Shown here piece by piece: positions 1 to 5,944 of a DNA stretch of 8,989 nucleotides. The notes under the pieces are model-generated. The model was not told the origin of the DNA. It worked only from the letters and a program-made list of their open reading frames with translations, and made no database searches. The translations under genes and the position numbers were made by a program. The stretch is taken from assembly GCA_937927905.1 (NCBI GenBank), contig CALFWP010000093.1, positions 1 to 8,989 of the forward strand, written 5' to 3'. This DNA comes from an uncultured Neomegalonema sp. (lineage in GTDB: Bacteria; Pseudomonadota; Alphaproteobacteria; Rhodobacterales; Rhodobacteraceae). The stretch's first letter is position 1, and each line of letters opens with the position of its first letter.

Positions 1-304
1 GGGCACGGCGAAAGGTCTGCCGCCCGTCCATTTCGATAATCGCGTCTCCGTCCCCGTATTGGGCGTGTGTGTCGAGGCCCAGCCGCTCCAGCCAATCGGC
101 CGCGACCGGTTGAAAGGGCGTCCAGACCCAGCTCGGACCGAGGTCGGCAAGGTGGTGTCCGTTGCTGTCGCGCAGGGATTTTATCCGCCCTCCCGCGCGT
201 TCGCCGGCCTCCAGAACCATAACCGAAAGACCGGTCTCACTTAGCAGGGCCGCACAGGTCAGGCCGGATAAACCCGCGCCGATAATCACAACATCCACGT
301 CCAT
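1..304 (-). CDS. Flavin-dependent amine oxidase family protein, N-terminal part (runs off the left edge)
   Basis: Reading the minus strand from an ATG at 304 gives 101 codons without a stop before the window ends. The protein opens with a Rossmann FAD-binding fold: a short hydrophobic strand, then GAGLSG at residues 9–14, an acidic residue ending the second strand (Glu32) that would bind the ADP ribose, and GERAGGR at 34–40. This arrangement is typical of the monoamine oxidase/phytoene desaturase/protoporphyrinogen oxidase superfamily, which oxidises amines or unsaturated substrates with FAD. The start is supported by GGAG at 311–314 (minus strand), six bases before the ATG. No signal peptide precedes the FAD motif, so a cytoplasmic enzyme is likely. 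The substrate cannot be inferred because the catalytic part lies outside the window. The gene is divergent from nth across 57 bases. Confidence 0.85.
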   Translation of the reverse strand, partial: MDVDVVIIGAGLSGLTCAALLSETGLSVMVLEAGERAGGRIKSLRDSNGHHLADLGPSWVWTPFQPVAADWLERLGLDTHAQYGDGDAIIEMDGRQTFRRA

Positions 305-361
305 AATACGCTCCGCATAAATCAGGTTGCCTCGCACCGCCCGGCACGTTTAGGTCGGAGC

Positions 362-1006
362 ATGGTCAAACAACTCCCCTATCGCATTATCCGCGAAATT
401 TTCACCCGTTTTCGTGATCACTGTGCCGAACCGGAAGGTGAACTGGAACACACCAACGCATTTACGCTCGTGGTTGCGGTTGCCCTGTCCGCGCAAGCCA
501 CGGATAAAGGCGTCAATAAAGCACCGCGCGGATTGTTCAAGGCGGCTGATACACCGGAAAAGATGCTCGCACTCGGTGAAGAGGGTGTGATCGAGCATAT
601 CAAAACCATCGGCCTCTACCGGAACAAGGCCAAAAATGTCATTAAGTTGTCACAGCGCCTTGTAGATGAATTCGGTGGAGAGGTGCCGCAATCCCGCGCG
701 GCGCTCGAAAGCTTGCCGGGAGTTGGCCGCAAAACTGCGAATGTGGTTCTGAATATGTGGTTCAAATACCCGGCGCAGGCTGTGGATACCCATATTTTCC
801 GGATCGGTAACCGCAGCGGTATCGCCATGGGTAAGGATGTTGTCGCCGTCGAGCGCGCGATCGAGGATCATATTCCGGTGGATTTTGCGCAGCATGCCCA
901 TCACTGGCTGATCTTGCACGGGCGCTATGTCTGCAAAGCGCGCAAGCCGGAGTGCACAGCCTGTCTGATTTCCGATTTGTGCGGATATGATGAAAAGACT
1001 GTATAA
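362..1006 (+). CDS. nth: Endonuclease III, DNA glycosylase/AP lyase
   Basis: This 214-residue protein matches endonuclease III in length (E. coli Nth has 211) and motifs. The enzyme removes oxidised pyrimidines from DNA and then cuts the abasic site by beta-elimination, in base-excision repair. The helix-hairpin-helix LPGVGRKTA is at residues 118–126 and holds the catalytic Lys124. The catalytic Asp142 is in VDTH at 141–144. The [4Fe-4S] cluster loop C-X6-C-X2-C-X5-C is intact, with Cys191, Cys198, Cys201 and Cys207 close to the C terminus. The ATG at 362 follows AGGTCGGAG at 352–360; the AGGT part is correctly spaced. No hairpin terminator was seen after the stop. The gene appears complete and functional. 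Confidence 0.97.
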   Translation: MVKQLPYRIIREIFTRFRDHCAEPEGELEHTNAFTLVVAVALSAQATDKGVNKAPRGLFKAADTPEKMLALGEEGVIEHIKTIGLYRNKAKNVIKLSQRLVDEFGGEVPQSRAALESLPGVGRKTANVVLNMWFKYPAQAVDTHIFRIGNRSGIAMGKDVVAVERAIEDHIPVDFAQHAHHWLILHGRYVCKARKPECTACLISDLCGYDEKTV

Positions 1007-1048
1007 CACGTTTCAGAGTAACGTATTGCACAAGCGACAATTCGTACC

Positions 1049-1079
1049 TTGACCATCGGAGTTTAACTGAGGCTAAATT
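1049..1079 (+). promoter_or_regulatory. Weak candidate promoter upstream of the patatin-like gene
   Basis: The AT-richer gap between nth and the patatin-like gene holds TTGACC at 1049–1054, a 5/6 match to a sigma-70 -35 box, and TAAATT at 1074–1079, a 4/6 match to a -10 box. The 19-base spacing is long. Overlapping this is TTAA-N7-TAAA at 1063–1077, seven of eight bases of the CtrA consensus TTAA-N7-TTAA known from alphaproteobacteria. A second -10-like hexamer, TGTAAT at 1103–1108, has no convincing -35. Any of these could be chance in AT-rich sequence. Confidence 0.25.
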
Positions 1080-1153
1080 TACGCCGTTCAGTGGTGCGAT
1101 ACTGTAATGAACCCTGACTTAAGCTTATGATATTGCCGGAAAGACTACATGAA

Positions 1154-2281
1154 ATGAATATAATACGAACAATGCTCACGTTGGTATTTACATTATCTAT
1201 ATTGAGTTCGTGCGGCGTAACGCGGCCTGCCGAAAGCGAGGAAATTCGTTCTGTACTGCCTTCTGAGGCCGTTTCGCGATTTGACCCTGAAGCCACGCTT
1301 GTCAGTGACCCGGACTACGTGGACCCCGATGGTGTCCTGAACATTCTGGCCCTTTCGGGCGGCGGTGCCTATGGCGCTTATGGTGTCGGTGTTCTAAGCG
1401 GTTGGACGGAAAGTGGAACCCGCCCTGAATTTGATGTCGTAACAGGGGTTTCCACCGGTGCGCTGATCTCGGTCTTTGCGTTTCTTGGCGAAGATTATGA
1501 CGAGCTGTTGCGTGACCTTTATACCAACACCAGCAACGCGGATATTTTTGTTGATAAGGGTGTTTCCGGATTTCTGACGGAAAGCCTTTATGATTATTCA
1601 CCGCTGAAGAAACAGATTGAAAGCGTGATCACGTATGACGTTCTCGGGCGGATTGCGGATGAACATGCAAAGGGGCGCCGGCTGTACGTGGCCACTACGA
1701 ATCTTGATTCCAGTGAACTGGTCATTTGGGATATGGGGGCGATTGCGTCTGGTGGCCGGACTGATCCCATGCTGCATTTCAACAAAGTGCTGCGTGCTTC
1801 TGCGGCGGTTCCGGTGTTTTTCGAACCTGTATACATCAAGCCCCAGCGCGGGTTACAGTTGCGTCAGGCGCATGTTGATGGCGGTCTTAAAGCGCCGGTG
1901 CTTGTTAGTGATATTCTTTTCCGTTCCAATGCAGAGAAAAAACGGCTGCATATTATCGTCAATGACAGCCTGTTGGAACGCAGTGCAACAAAGGCGATTG
2001 AACCGAATATACAAAGTATCGCCGGAAAGTCGGTCTCTACATTGCTCAGGACATCGATCGTACAGGCCGTGTACCGCGCTTATGTCCGTTCCGTGCTGTA
2101 TGCTGCCGATTTCGCACTAACCTATGTGCCGGATGAATTGAATGACAGCGTCGGTTCGCTGGATTTTGATCCTGTTGTCATGCGGGCATTGTTTGATGCA
2201 GGACGGAAAGACGGCCTTAAACGGGACAGGTGGTTATCGGTCCCGCCGAATGTCGGGCCGATTGAGGTTGTTTCCCAATAA
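1154..2281 (+). CDS. Patatin-like phospholipase, predicted lipoprotein
   Basis: Patatin-like proteins are serine lipid acyl hydrolases with a Ser-Asp catalytic dyad. From the ATG at 1154 the protein has 375 residues and carries all the expected elements: the oxyanion loop SGGGAYG (68–74), the nucleophile elbow GVSTG with Ser100, and the catalytic Asp242 in VDGG. Residues 1–20 form a lipoprotein signal: a basic start, a hydrophobic stretch and the lipobox LSSC ending at Cys20. Residue +2 is Gly, which is compatible with outer-membrane sorting. An earlier in-frame ATG at 1127 would add nine residues, including acidic ones, before the signal peptide and has a weaker ribosome site; 1154 has GGAAAG at 1138–1143. 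It stands alone, with a terminator immediately downstream. Substrate specificity (phospholipid or other acyl ester) cannot be read from sequence. Confidence 0.9.
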   Translation: MNIIRTMLTLVFTLSILSSCGVTRPAESEEIRSVLPSEAVSRFDPEATLVSDPDYVDPDGVLNILALSGGGAYGAYGVGVLSGWTESGTRPEFDVVTGVSTGALISVFAFLGEDYDELLRDLYTNTSNADIFVDKGVSGFLTESLYDYSPLKKQIESVITYDVLGRIADEHAKGRRLYVATTNLDSSELVIWDMGAIASGGRTDPMLHFNKVLRASAAVPVFFEPVYIKPQRGLQLRQAHVDGGLKAPVLVSDILFRSNAEKKRLHIIVNDSLLERSATKAIEPNIQSIAGKSVSTLLRTSIVQAVYRAYVRSVLYAADFALTYVPDELNDSVGSLDFDPVVMRALFDAGRKDGLKRDRWLSVPPNVGPIEVVSQ

Positions 2282-2284
2282 AAA

Positions 2285-2309
2285 ATGCGGGGTCTTCGAG
2301 GCCCCGCAT
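2285..2309. terminator. Bidirectional intrinsic terminator between convergent genes
   Basis: An 11-bp stem with one G-U wobble pairs 2285–2295 with 2299–2309 across a three-base loop, and its core is a run of G:C pairs. It begins four bases after the patatin-like stop codon and is followed on the plus strand by a T-rich stretch. On the minus strand the stem runs straight into five more T residues (complement of 2280–2284), a textbook U-tract. It should therefore stop both the patatin-like transcript and the convergent histidine-rich-protein transcript, whose stop codon is 31 bases away. Confidence 0.88.
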
Positions 2310-2340
2310 CTCTGTTACTTTATTTATTTTATCCGGATGC

Positions 2341-3075
2341 TCAATTTAACGGAACCGTTTCCAGAGGGAGCAGTGCCTCCGATTGAGCGGGTGTTCCCAC
2401 GTAAGTTTCTGTCAGGGGCGCTTCCGTAAAGCTTTGTCCGGCGGTGTCGTAAGCGCCGATATCAATATATTCAGGTTCTGCCGGTGACGTGGTCAATGGT
2501 TCCGCGGTTGTGATGCTCGCCGGTTCCGCAGCGGGTGTTGCAGATTGGATAACCGCTGCCGGTACGGTGTTCGTTTCCGCAGGAACTTTATAAACAGGCG
2601 CTGTTTCTTTTTCCGGTTCAGAAGGCGCTGTGGTCCATGGTGCCGTCTTTCCGGAATATGCAGGATACGGTGTTACGTGGATATAATCATGTGTCCCGTG
2701 ATACACGCGCCGACGGGGTCTGTGATATCTGTAGGGTGAAAAGAATTTCGGACCGTAACTAAAGCCGGATGAAAATCCGCCATGGTGGTGGCCCTTATCA
2801 TAGTGCCTTTTGAAGCCGCGGTGCCTGAACCGGTGACGATGGCCGAAATCACGAAAATAGCGCTTGTGTCCGAATCCGTGAAAGCGATGCCCGAAGCGGT
2901 GGTGTCGTCCGAAGCCCCGATGTTTGAAATGGTGCTTACCGGCCTTGTGCTTGTGGTGTTTGGAGTCACTCTTATGACTGTCATGGTTGCGGTGCCCTGC
3001 AGTCGCCTCAGCCGGGGCCAGCCCCGCCGCAGCGGTCATAACCGCAAGAACAATCGCGAATATCCGTTTTAACAT
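2341..3075 (-). CDS. Secreted histidine-rich protein of unknown function
   Basis: I do not recognise this 244-residue protein. Residues 1–26 are a clear Sec signal peptide (basic MLKR, hydrophobic core, small residues up to an Ala-Thr-Ala cleavage region), so it should be exported. Residues 27–100 are extraordinarily basic, with about 21 His among some 74 residues plus many Lys/Arg and recurring short units such as HRGFG, HRFGH and HGFGH. Residues 101–140 are rich in Tyr/Phe/Pro/Arg. Residues 141–244 are Pro/Thr/Ala/Glu-rich, acidic, and look unstructured. No Cys is present and no enzyme motif is visible. The His cluster suggests metal binding or a polyanion contact, but that is inference. 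The ATG at 3075 is preferred because GAGGA lies at a suitable distance upstream (about 3084–3088); a GTG at 3090 would overlap that ribosome site. The reading frame is convincing because of the signal peptide, the ribosome site and the matching terminator. Confidence 0.8.
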   Translation of the reverse strand: MLKRIFAIVLAVMTAAAGLAPAEATAGHRNHDSHKSDSKHHKHKAGKHHFKHRGFGRHHRFGHRFHGFGHKRYFRDFGHRHRFRHRGFKRHYDKGHHHGGFSSGFSYGPKFFSPYRYHRPRRRVYHGTHDYIHVTPYPAYSGKTAPWTTAPSEPEKETAPVYKVPAETNTVPAAVIQSATPAAEPASITTAEPLTTSPAEPEYIDIGAYDTAGQSFTEAPLTETYVGTPAQSEALLPLETVPLN

Positions 3076-3099
3076 CCGGTTAATCCTCACTGGCGGATT

Positions 3100-3116
3100 G
3101 GCCCGGCTAACGGGCC
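3100..3116. repeat. Perfect hairpin in the predicted leader of the His-rich gene
   Basis: GGCCCG at 3100–3105 and CGGGCC at 3111–3116 form a perfect 6-bp G:C-only stem with a five-base loop, 24 bases upstream of the ATG of the minus-strand gene. No T-run follows on either strand, so it is not an ordinary terminator. GGCCCG recurs at 3119–3124 and could pair alternatively with 3111–3116. A role in leader stability or regulation is possible but unproven. Confidence 0.5.
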
Positions 3117-3123
3117 CTGGCCC

Positions 3124-3165
3124 GCCGGTGCCGATCCGGTAAAAACGCGTTCGCGGAACACCGGC
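3124..3165. repeat. Inverted repeat GCCGGTG / CACCGGC
   Basis: GCCGGTG (3124–3130) and CACCGGC (3159–3165) are perfect inverted copies 28 bases apart. Within the interval, CGC-GTTC-GCG at 3146–3155 could form a small inner hairpin, and CCGGT (3136–3140) with ACCGG (3160–3164) offers an alternative pairing. It lies in the predicted leader of the His-rich gene. It could be RNA secondary structure or a pair of protein half-sites. Confidence 0.45.
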
Positions 3166-3170
3166 ACAAC

Positions 3171-3191
3171 TCCGGTATAACCGCTACCGGA
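3171..3191. promoter_or_regulatory. Candidate operator: inverted repeat TCCGGTA-N7-TACCGGA
   Basis: TCCGGTA at 3171–3177 and TACCGGA at 3185–3191 form a perfect 7-bp dyad with a seven-base spacer. It shares its last base with the proposed -10 hexamer of the His-rich gene and covers the expected transcription start. A third copy of the heptamer lies 36 bases away (3135–3141). Position and symmetry fit a repressor site; the protein is unknown, and no known metal-regulator consensus was recognised. Confidence 0.45.
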
Positions 3192-3220
3192 TTATGCAAC
3201 TGCAGTGCCGGAAATATCAA
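3191..3220 (-). promoter_or_regulatory. Candidate sigma-70 promoter for the His-rich gene
   Basis: On the minus strand, TTGATA (3215–3220, 5/6 of a -35 box) and CATAAT (3191–3196, 5/6 of a -10 box) are separated by 18 bases. Transcription would begin near 3184 and give a leader of about 108 bases before the ATG at 3075, containing the hairpins described separately. Confidence 0.5.
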
Positions 3221-3317
3221 GAAAATCAATAACGGGAATGAACATCCGGGCAGACACTCTATGGGACTGCCGGGTGCGGGTATCTCAATTACAGCCGTTT
3301 ATTCCTGTGTCTGATGC

Positions 3318-3346
3318 TTTTCAGCGCGGGAGCTGGGCTGTATAAG
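3318..3346 (+). promoter_or_regulatory. Candidate sigma-70 promoter for dnaB and the downstream operon
   Basis: TTTTCA (3318–3323, 4/6 of a -35 box) and TATAAG (3341–3346, 5/6 of a -10 box) are 17 bases apart. The expected start near 3353 leaves a leader of roughly 29 bases before the dnaB ATG. The dnaB ribosome site is weak (GAG at 3371–3373 or GGA at 3376–3378). Confidence 0.4.
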
Positions 3347-3381
3347 CACGGCATCAAACGTTAAAAACCCGAGTCGGATTT

Positions 3382-4863
3382 ATGAGCGAGCAAATACCGT
3401 TTCCGGGCGATACCGAAGCCTCAATTCGTGCCCTGCCGAACAATATCGAGGCGGAACAGGCCGTGCTGGGGGCGATTTTGGTCAATAACGAGGTATATGA
3501 CCGCCTGGCCGCCTTTTTGTTACCTCAGCATTTTTATGATCCTGTACATGGCCGGATTTACGAGATTGCGGGACAACGGGTGACCAAGGGTCAAATTGCC
3601 TCACCGATTACGCTCAAGCCGGTTTTTGAGAATGATGAATCGCTCACGCCATTGGGCGGCGCATCCTATCTTCTGCGTCTGGCGGATGCGGCGATATCGG
3701 TCTTCAATGTCCTGGATTACGGGCGGCAGGTCTATGACATGTCGATCCGCCGTGACCTGATACGCCTCGGAGAAGACATTGCCGATGGTGCCGGTGATTT
3801 TCTGGGCGAGGCGGATGCGGCGGATCAGATTGCCGAAGCGGAAACACGCCTTTATTCATTGGCGGAAAAAGGCCGGTTCGAGGGCGGAGTCCAGAGTTTT
3901 GCGCGCTCGGTCAAACCGGCGGTTGAGATGGCCAATGCCGCCTATCAGCGGGACGGACAGCTTGCCGGGATTTCTACCGGTCTGCGTGATCTGGATGCCA
4001 AACTTGGCGGTCTGCACAAATCTGACCTGCTGATCCTCGCGGGCCGTCCGTCCATGGGTAAGACGGCGCTGGCGACCAATATCGCGTTTAATGTTGCCAA
4101 AGCCTATAAACAGGGCGAGCGCAGTGACGGGACCTTCGGCACGATTGACGGCGGTGCAGTCGGATTTTACTCGCTGGAGATGTCTGCCGAACAGCTGGCC
4201 ACGCGGATACTAGCGGAACAATGCGAGATTTCGTCCGAACTGATCCGAAAAGGCGAGCTGGAAGAAGCGCAATTCCAGAAATTTGTTGAAGTGGCGCGTG
4301 TTCTGGAAACAAAACCACTGTTCATTGATGACACGCCCGCCTTATCCATCGGTCAGCTTGCGGCGCGGGCAAGGCGTCTGAAGCGCCAGCACGGTCTTGA
4401 TCTGATTGTTGTCGATTACCTGCAACTCGTTTCCGGCAATTCAAGTGAAAACCGTGTGCAGGAGATTTCTGCAATTACGCGGGGGTTAAAGGCGATTGCG
4501 AAAGAACTGGATATTCCCGTCATTGCTTTGTCACAGCTGTCGCGCCGTGTAGAGGACCGCGAGGACAAGCGCCCGCAGCTTTCGGATCTGCGCGAATCCG
4601 GCTCGATTGAGCAGGACGCGGACGTTGTGATGTTTGTCTATCGCGAGGAATACTATTTGTCGCGTACAGAACCGCGCGAGGGCACTCAGGAACATATGGA
4701 ATGGCAACAGGCGATGGATGCTGTTCACAATGTCGGCGAGGTTGTTATCGGCAAACAGCGACACGGTCCTATCGGTATTGAAAAACTGCAATTTACGCCT
4801 CAATTCACGCGATTCAGTGATCTGGCGGACCCACAACGATTTGCTCCGGCGGCATTTGAGTGA
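3382..4863 (+). CDS. dnaB: Replicative DNA helicase DnaB
   Basis: DnaB is the hexameric 5'-3' helicase that unwinds DNA at the replication fork and is loaded at the origin by DnaA with a loader. The 493-residue protein has the N-terminal DnaB domain (about 18–120, including NNIEAEQAVLGAIL), a linker, and the RecA-like ATPase domain from about 195. Motifs seen are Walker A GRPSMGKT (221–228), the catalytic Glu265 in FYSLEMS, Walker B VDYLQL (344–349), the LSQLSRRV region (383–390), and KQRHGPIG (458–465), whose Arg460 corresponds to the arginine finger. Between Walker A and FYSLEMS there is an insertion (about 243–259) compared with E. coli DnaB; I recall this as common in alphaproteobacteria. 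No intein interrupts the gene. Its last bases overlap the start of alr. Confidence 0.98.
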   Translation: MSEQIPFPGDTEASIRALPNNIEAEQAVLGAILVNNEVYDRLAAFLLPQHFYDPVHGRIYEIAGQRVTKGQIASPITLKPVFENDESLTPLGGASYLLRLADAAISVFNVLDYGRQVYDMSIRRDLIRLGEDIADGAGDFLGEADAADQIAEAETRLYSLAEKGRFEGGVQSFARSVKPAVEMANAAYQRDGQLAGISTGLRDLDAKLGGLHKSDLLILAGRPSMGKTALATNIAFNVAKAYKQGERSDGTFGTIDGGAVGFYSLEMSAEQLATRILAEQCEISSELIRKGELEEAQFQKFVEVARVLETKPLFIDDTPALSIGQLAARARRLKRQHGLDLIVVDYLQLVSGNSSENRVQEISAITRGLKAIAKELDIPVIALSQLSRRVEDREDKRPQLSDLRESGSIEQDADVVMFVYREEYYLSRTEPREGTQEHMEWQQAMDAVHNVGEVVIGKQRHGPIGIEKLQFTPQFTRFSDLADPQRFAPAAFE

Positions 4864-5912
4864 CCCAACCTATACTGACGATCAACACAGGTGCAGCCTG
4901 CGCCAATTGGCGTGCGCTTGATGTTTTATCCGGCACCGCTGAAACCGCTGCGGCGGTGAAGGCGAACGGGTACGGCTGCGGTGCGGTTGAGATATCCCGT
5001 GCGCTTGAGGCCGCCGGTTGCCGGACCTTTTTTGTGGCAACGGTTGAAGAGGGCGTGTCGCTGAGGACGGCTTTGCGGGATCCGGTAATTTACATCCTCA
5101 ATGGTGTTGCGGACCGTGAGGATGCGGCGGCCTGTCTTGCGTCTGGTTTGCGCCCCTGCCTGAATCATCCGGGGCAGATTGAAACCTGGCAGGGTCAAAC
5201 GGGTCATACAGCCTGTGCTTTGCAGCTGGACAGTGGTATGTCTCGCCTTGGTCTGCAACCGTCCGAACTGGAAAAGGTGCCCGGCGGAATTGATGTGCGG
5301 CTTGTTATGTCGCATCTCGCCTGTGCCGATGAACCCGGACATGAGGCCAATGCTTTTCAGTATGAAAATTTTGTCTGTTATGCCGACGTGTTGAAAGACC
5401 GCGTTCCGGAGGCCTTGCGGAGTCTGGCTGCAACGGGCGGTACATTGCTGGGTCAAGCGTATCATTTCGATCTGGTGCGTTGCGGTGTCGGGCTTTACGG
5501 CGGGGCTCCTTATATGCAGGCGCGTCCTGTTGTCTCGCTTGAGACTCCGATTCTTCAAATCCGCGATATTCCGGCAGGGCAAGGCGTCGGTTACGGCTGG
5601 TCCTGGACGGCAAAGCGCCCGTCGCGCATCGGCATCCTGCCCCTTGGATACGCGGACGGGATGCACCGTGCCTTGTCGAACAATGCAACGCTTTATATCT
5701 GCGGCAAGCCGCTGCCTCTGATCGGGCGTGTCAGCATGGACCTCATCACCGTTGATCTGACGGAGCATCCGCAGGCACAGGTGGGGCATATGGTTGAAAT
5801 CCTCGGTCCTAATCAAAGTGTTGATGATCTGGCCACGGCTGCGGGGACAATCGGATATGAAATTCTGACTTCTCTTGGACAACGCTACACAAAACGTTAT
5901 ACGCAAGACTGA
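4860..5912 (+). CDS. alr: Alanine racemase
   Basis: Alanine racemase is a PLP enzyme that converts L-alanine to D-alanine for peptidoglycan precursors in the cytoplasm. The start is a GTG overlapping the dnaB stop in a GTGA arrangement, so translation is probably coupled. In the 350-residue protein, AVKANGYG (32–39) carries the PLP lysine Lys34, DSGMSRLG (124–131) supplies the conserved Arg129, HFDLVRCGVGLYGG (202–215) is the next conserved block, and LGYADG (262–267) carries the catalytic Tyr264. GRVSMDLITVDL (289–300) is the C-terminal beta-domain active-site motif. The usual NSxG segment before HFDLVR, whose Ser contacts the PLP phosphate in characterised enzymes, reads ATGGT here (191–195), a visible departure. 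Otherwise it appears complete, although at 350 residues it is on the short side for the family. Confidence 0.96.
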   Translation: MTQPILTINTGAACANWRALDVLSGTAETAAAVKANGYGCGAVEISRALEAAGCRTFFVATVEEGVSLRTALRDPVIYILNGVADREDAAACLASGLRPCLNHPGQIETWQGQTGHTACALQLDSGMSRLGLQPSELEKVPGGIDVRLVMSHLACADEPGHEANAFQYENFVCYADVLKDRVPEALRSLAATGGTLLGQAYHFDLVRCGVGLYGGAPYMQARPVVSLETPILQIRDIPAGQGVGYGWSWTAKRPSRIGILPLGYADGMHRALSNNATLYICGKPLPLIGRVSMDLITVDLTEHPQAQVGHMVEILGPNQSVDDLATAAGTIGYEILTSLGQRYTKRYTQD

Positions 5913-5934
5913 TATTTCCGGTTGGGTATTCTTC

Positions 5935-5940
5935 AGGAGG
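5935..5940 (+). promoter_or_regulatory. Strong Shine-Dalgarno deciding the mlaE start
   Basis: AGGAGG ends four bases before a GTG at 5945, making that GTG the likely start despite being a non-ATG codon. It lies in the 32-base alr–mlaE gap, the only junction in the run whose genes do not overlap. This suggests independent re-initiation of ribosomes here. Confidence 0.75.
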
Positions 5941-5944
5941 GCGC

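Larger units (their letters stand above)
3076..3381. other. Divergent intergenic region between the His-rich gene and dnaB
   Basis: These 306 bases hold no credible gene; the longest start-to-stop stretch seen, 35 codons from 3238, lacks a ribosome site. The region contains a candidate promoter in each direction, three inverted repeats and the heptamer TCCGGTA three times (3135–3141 and 3171–3177 on plus, 3185–3191 on minus). An imperfect inverted repeat also joins 3246–3253 with 3267–3274 (one mismatch, 13-base loop). The left half would be the leader of the His-rich gene (about 108 bases if the proposed promoter is right), and the right end is the short leader of dnaB. Confidence 0.75.

Noticed and set aside
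310..361. Inverted hexamers GCTCCG (310–315) and CGGAGC (356–361) between the divergent genes
   Set aside because: Each lies at the ribosome-binding region of one divergent gene, so the symmetry is explained without an operator.
1127..1153. Earlier ATG at 1127 for the patatin-like lipoprotein
   Set aside because: It adds nine residues with acidic side chains before the signal peptide and has a poor ribosome site; the ATG at 1154 gives a normal lipoprotein signal.
1635..2120. 161-codon plus-strand frame inside the patatin-like gene
   Set aside because: It is out of frame with the patatin motifs, Cys/Arg-rich without domains, and has no independent ribosome site.
3076..3090. GTG start at 3090 for the His-rich protein
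   Set aside because: The GAGGA ribosome site for the ATG at 3075 would sit inside the coding sequence; the ATG also gives a more typical signal peptide start (MLKR).
3238..3345. 35-codon plus-strand frame in the dnaB upstream region
   Set aside because: There is no properly spaced ribosome site, the product has no signal or motif, and it overlaps the likely dnaB promoter.
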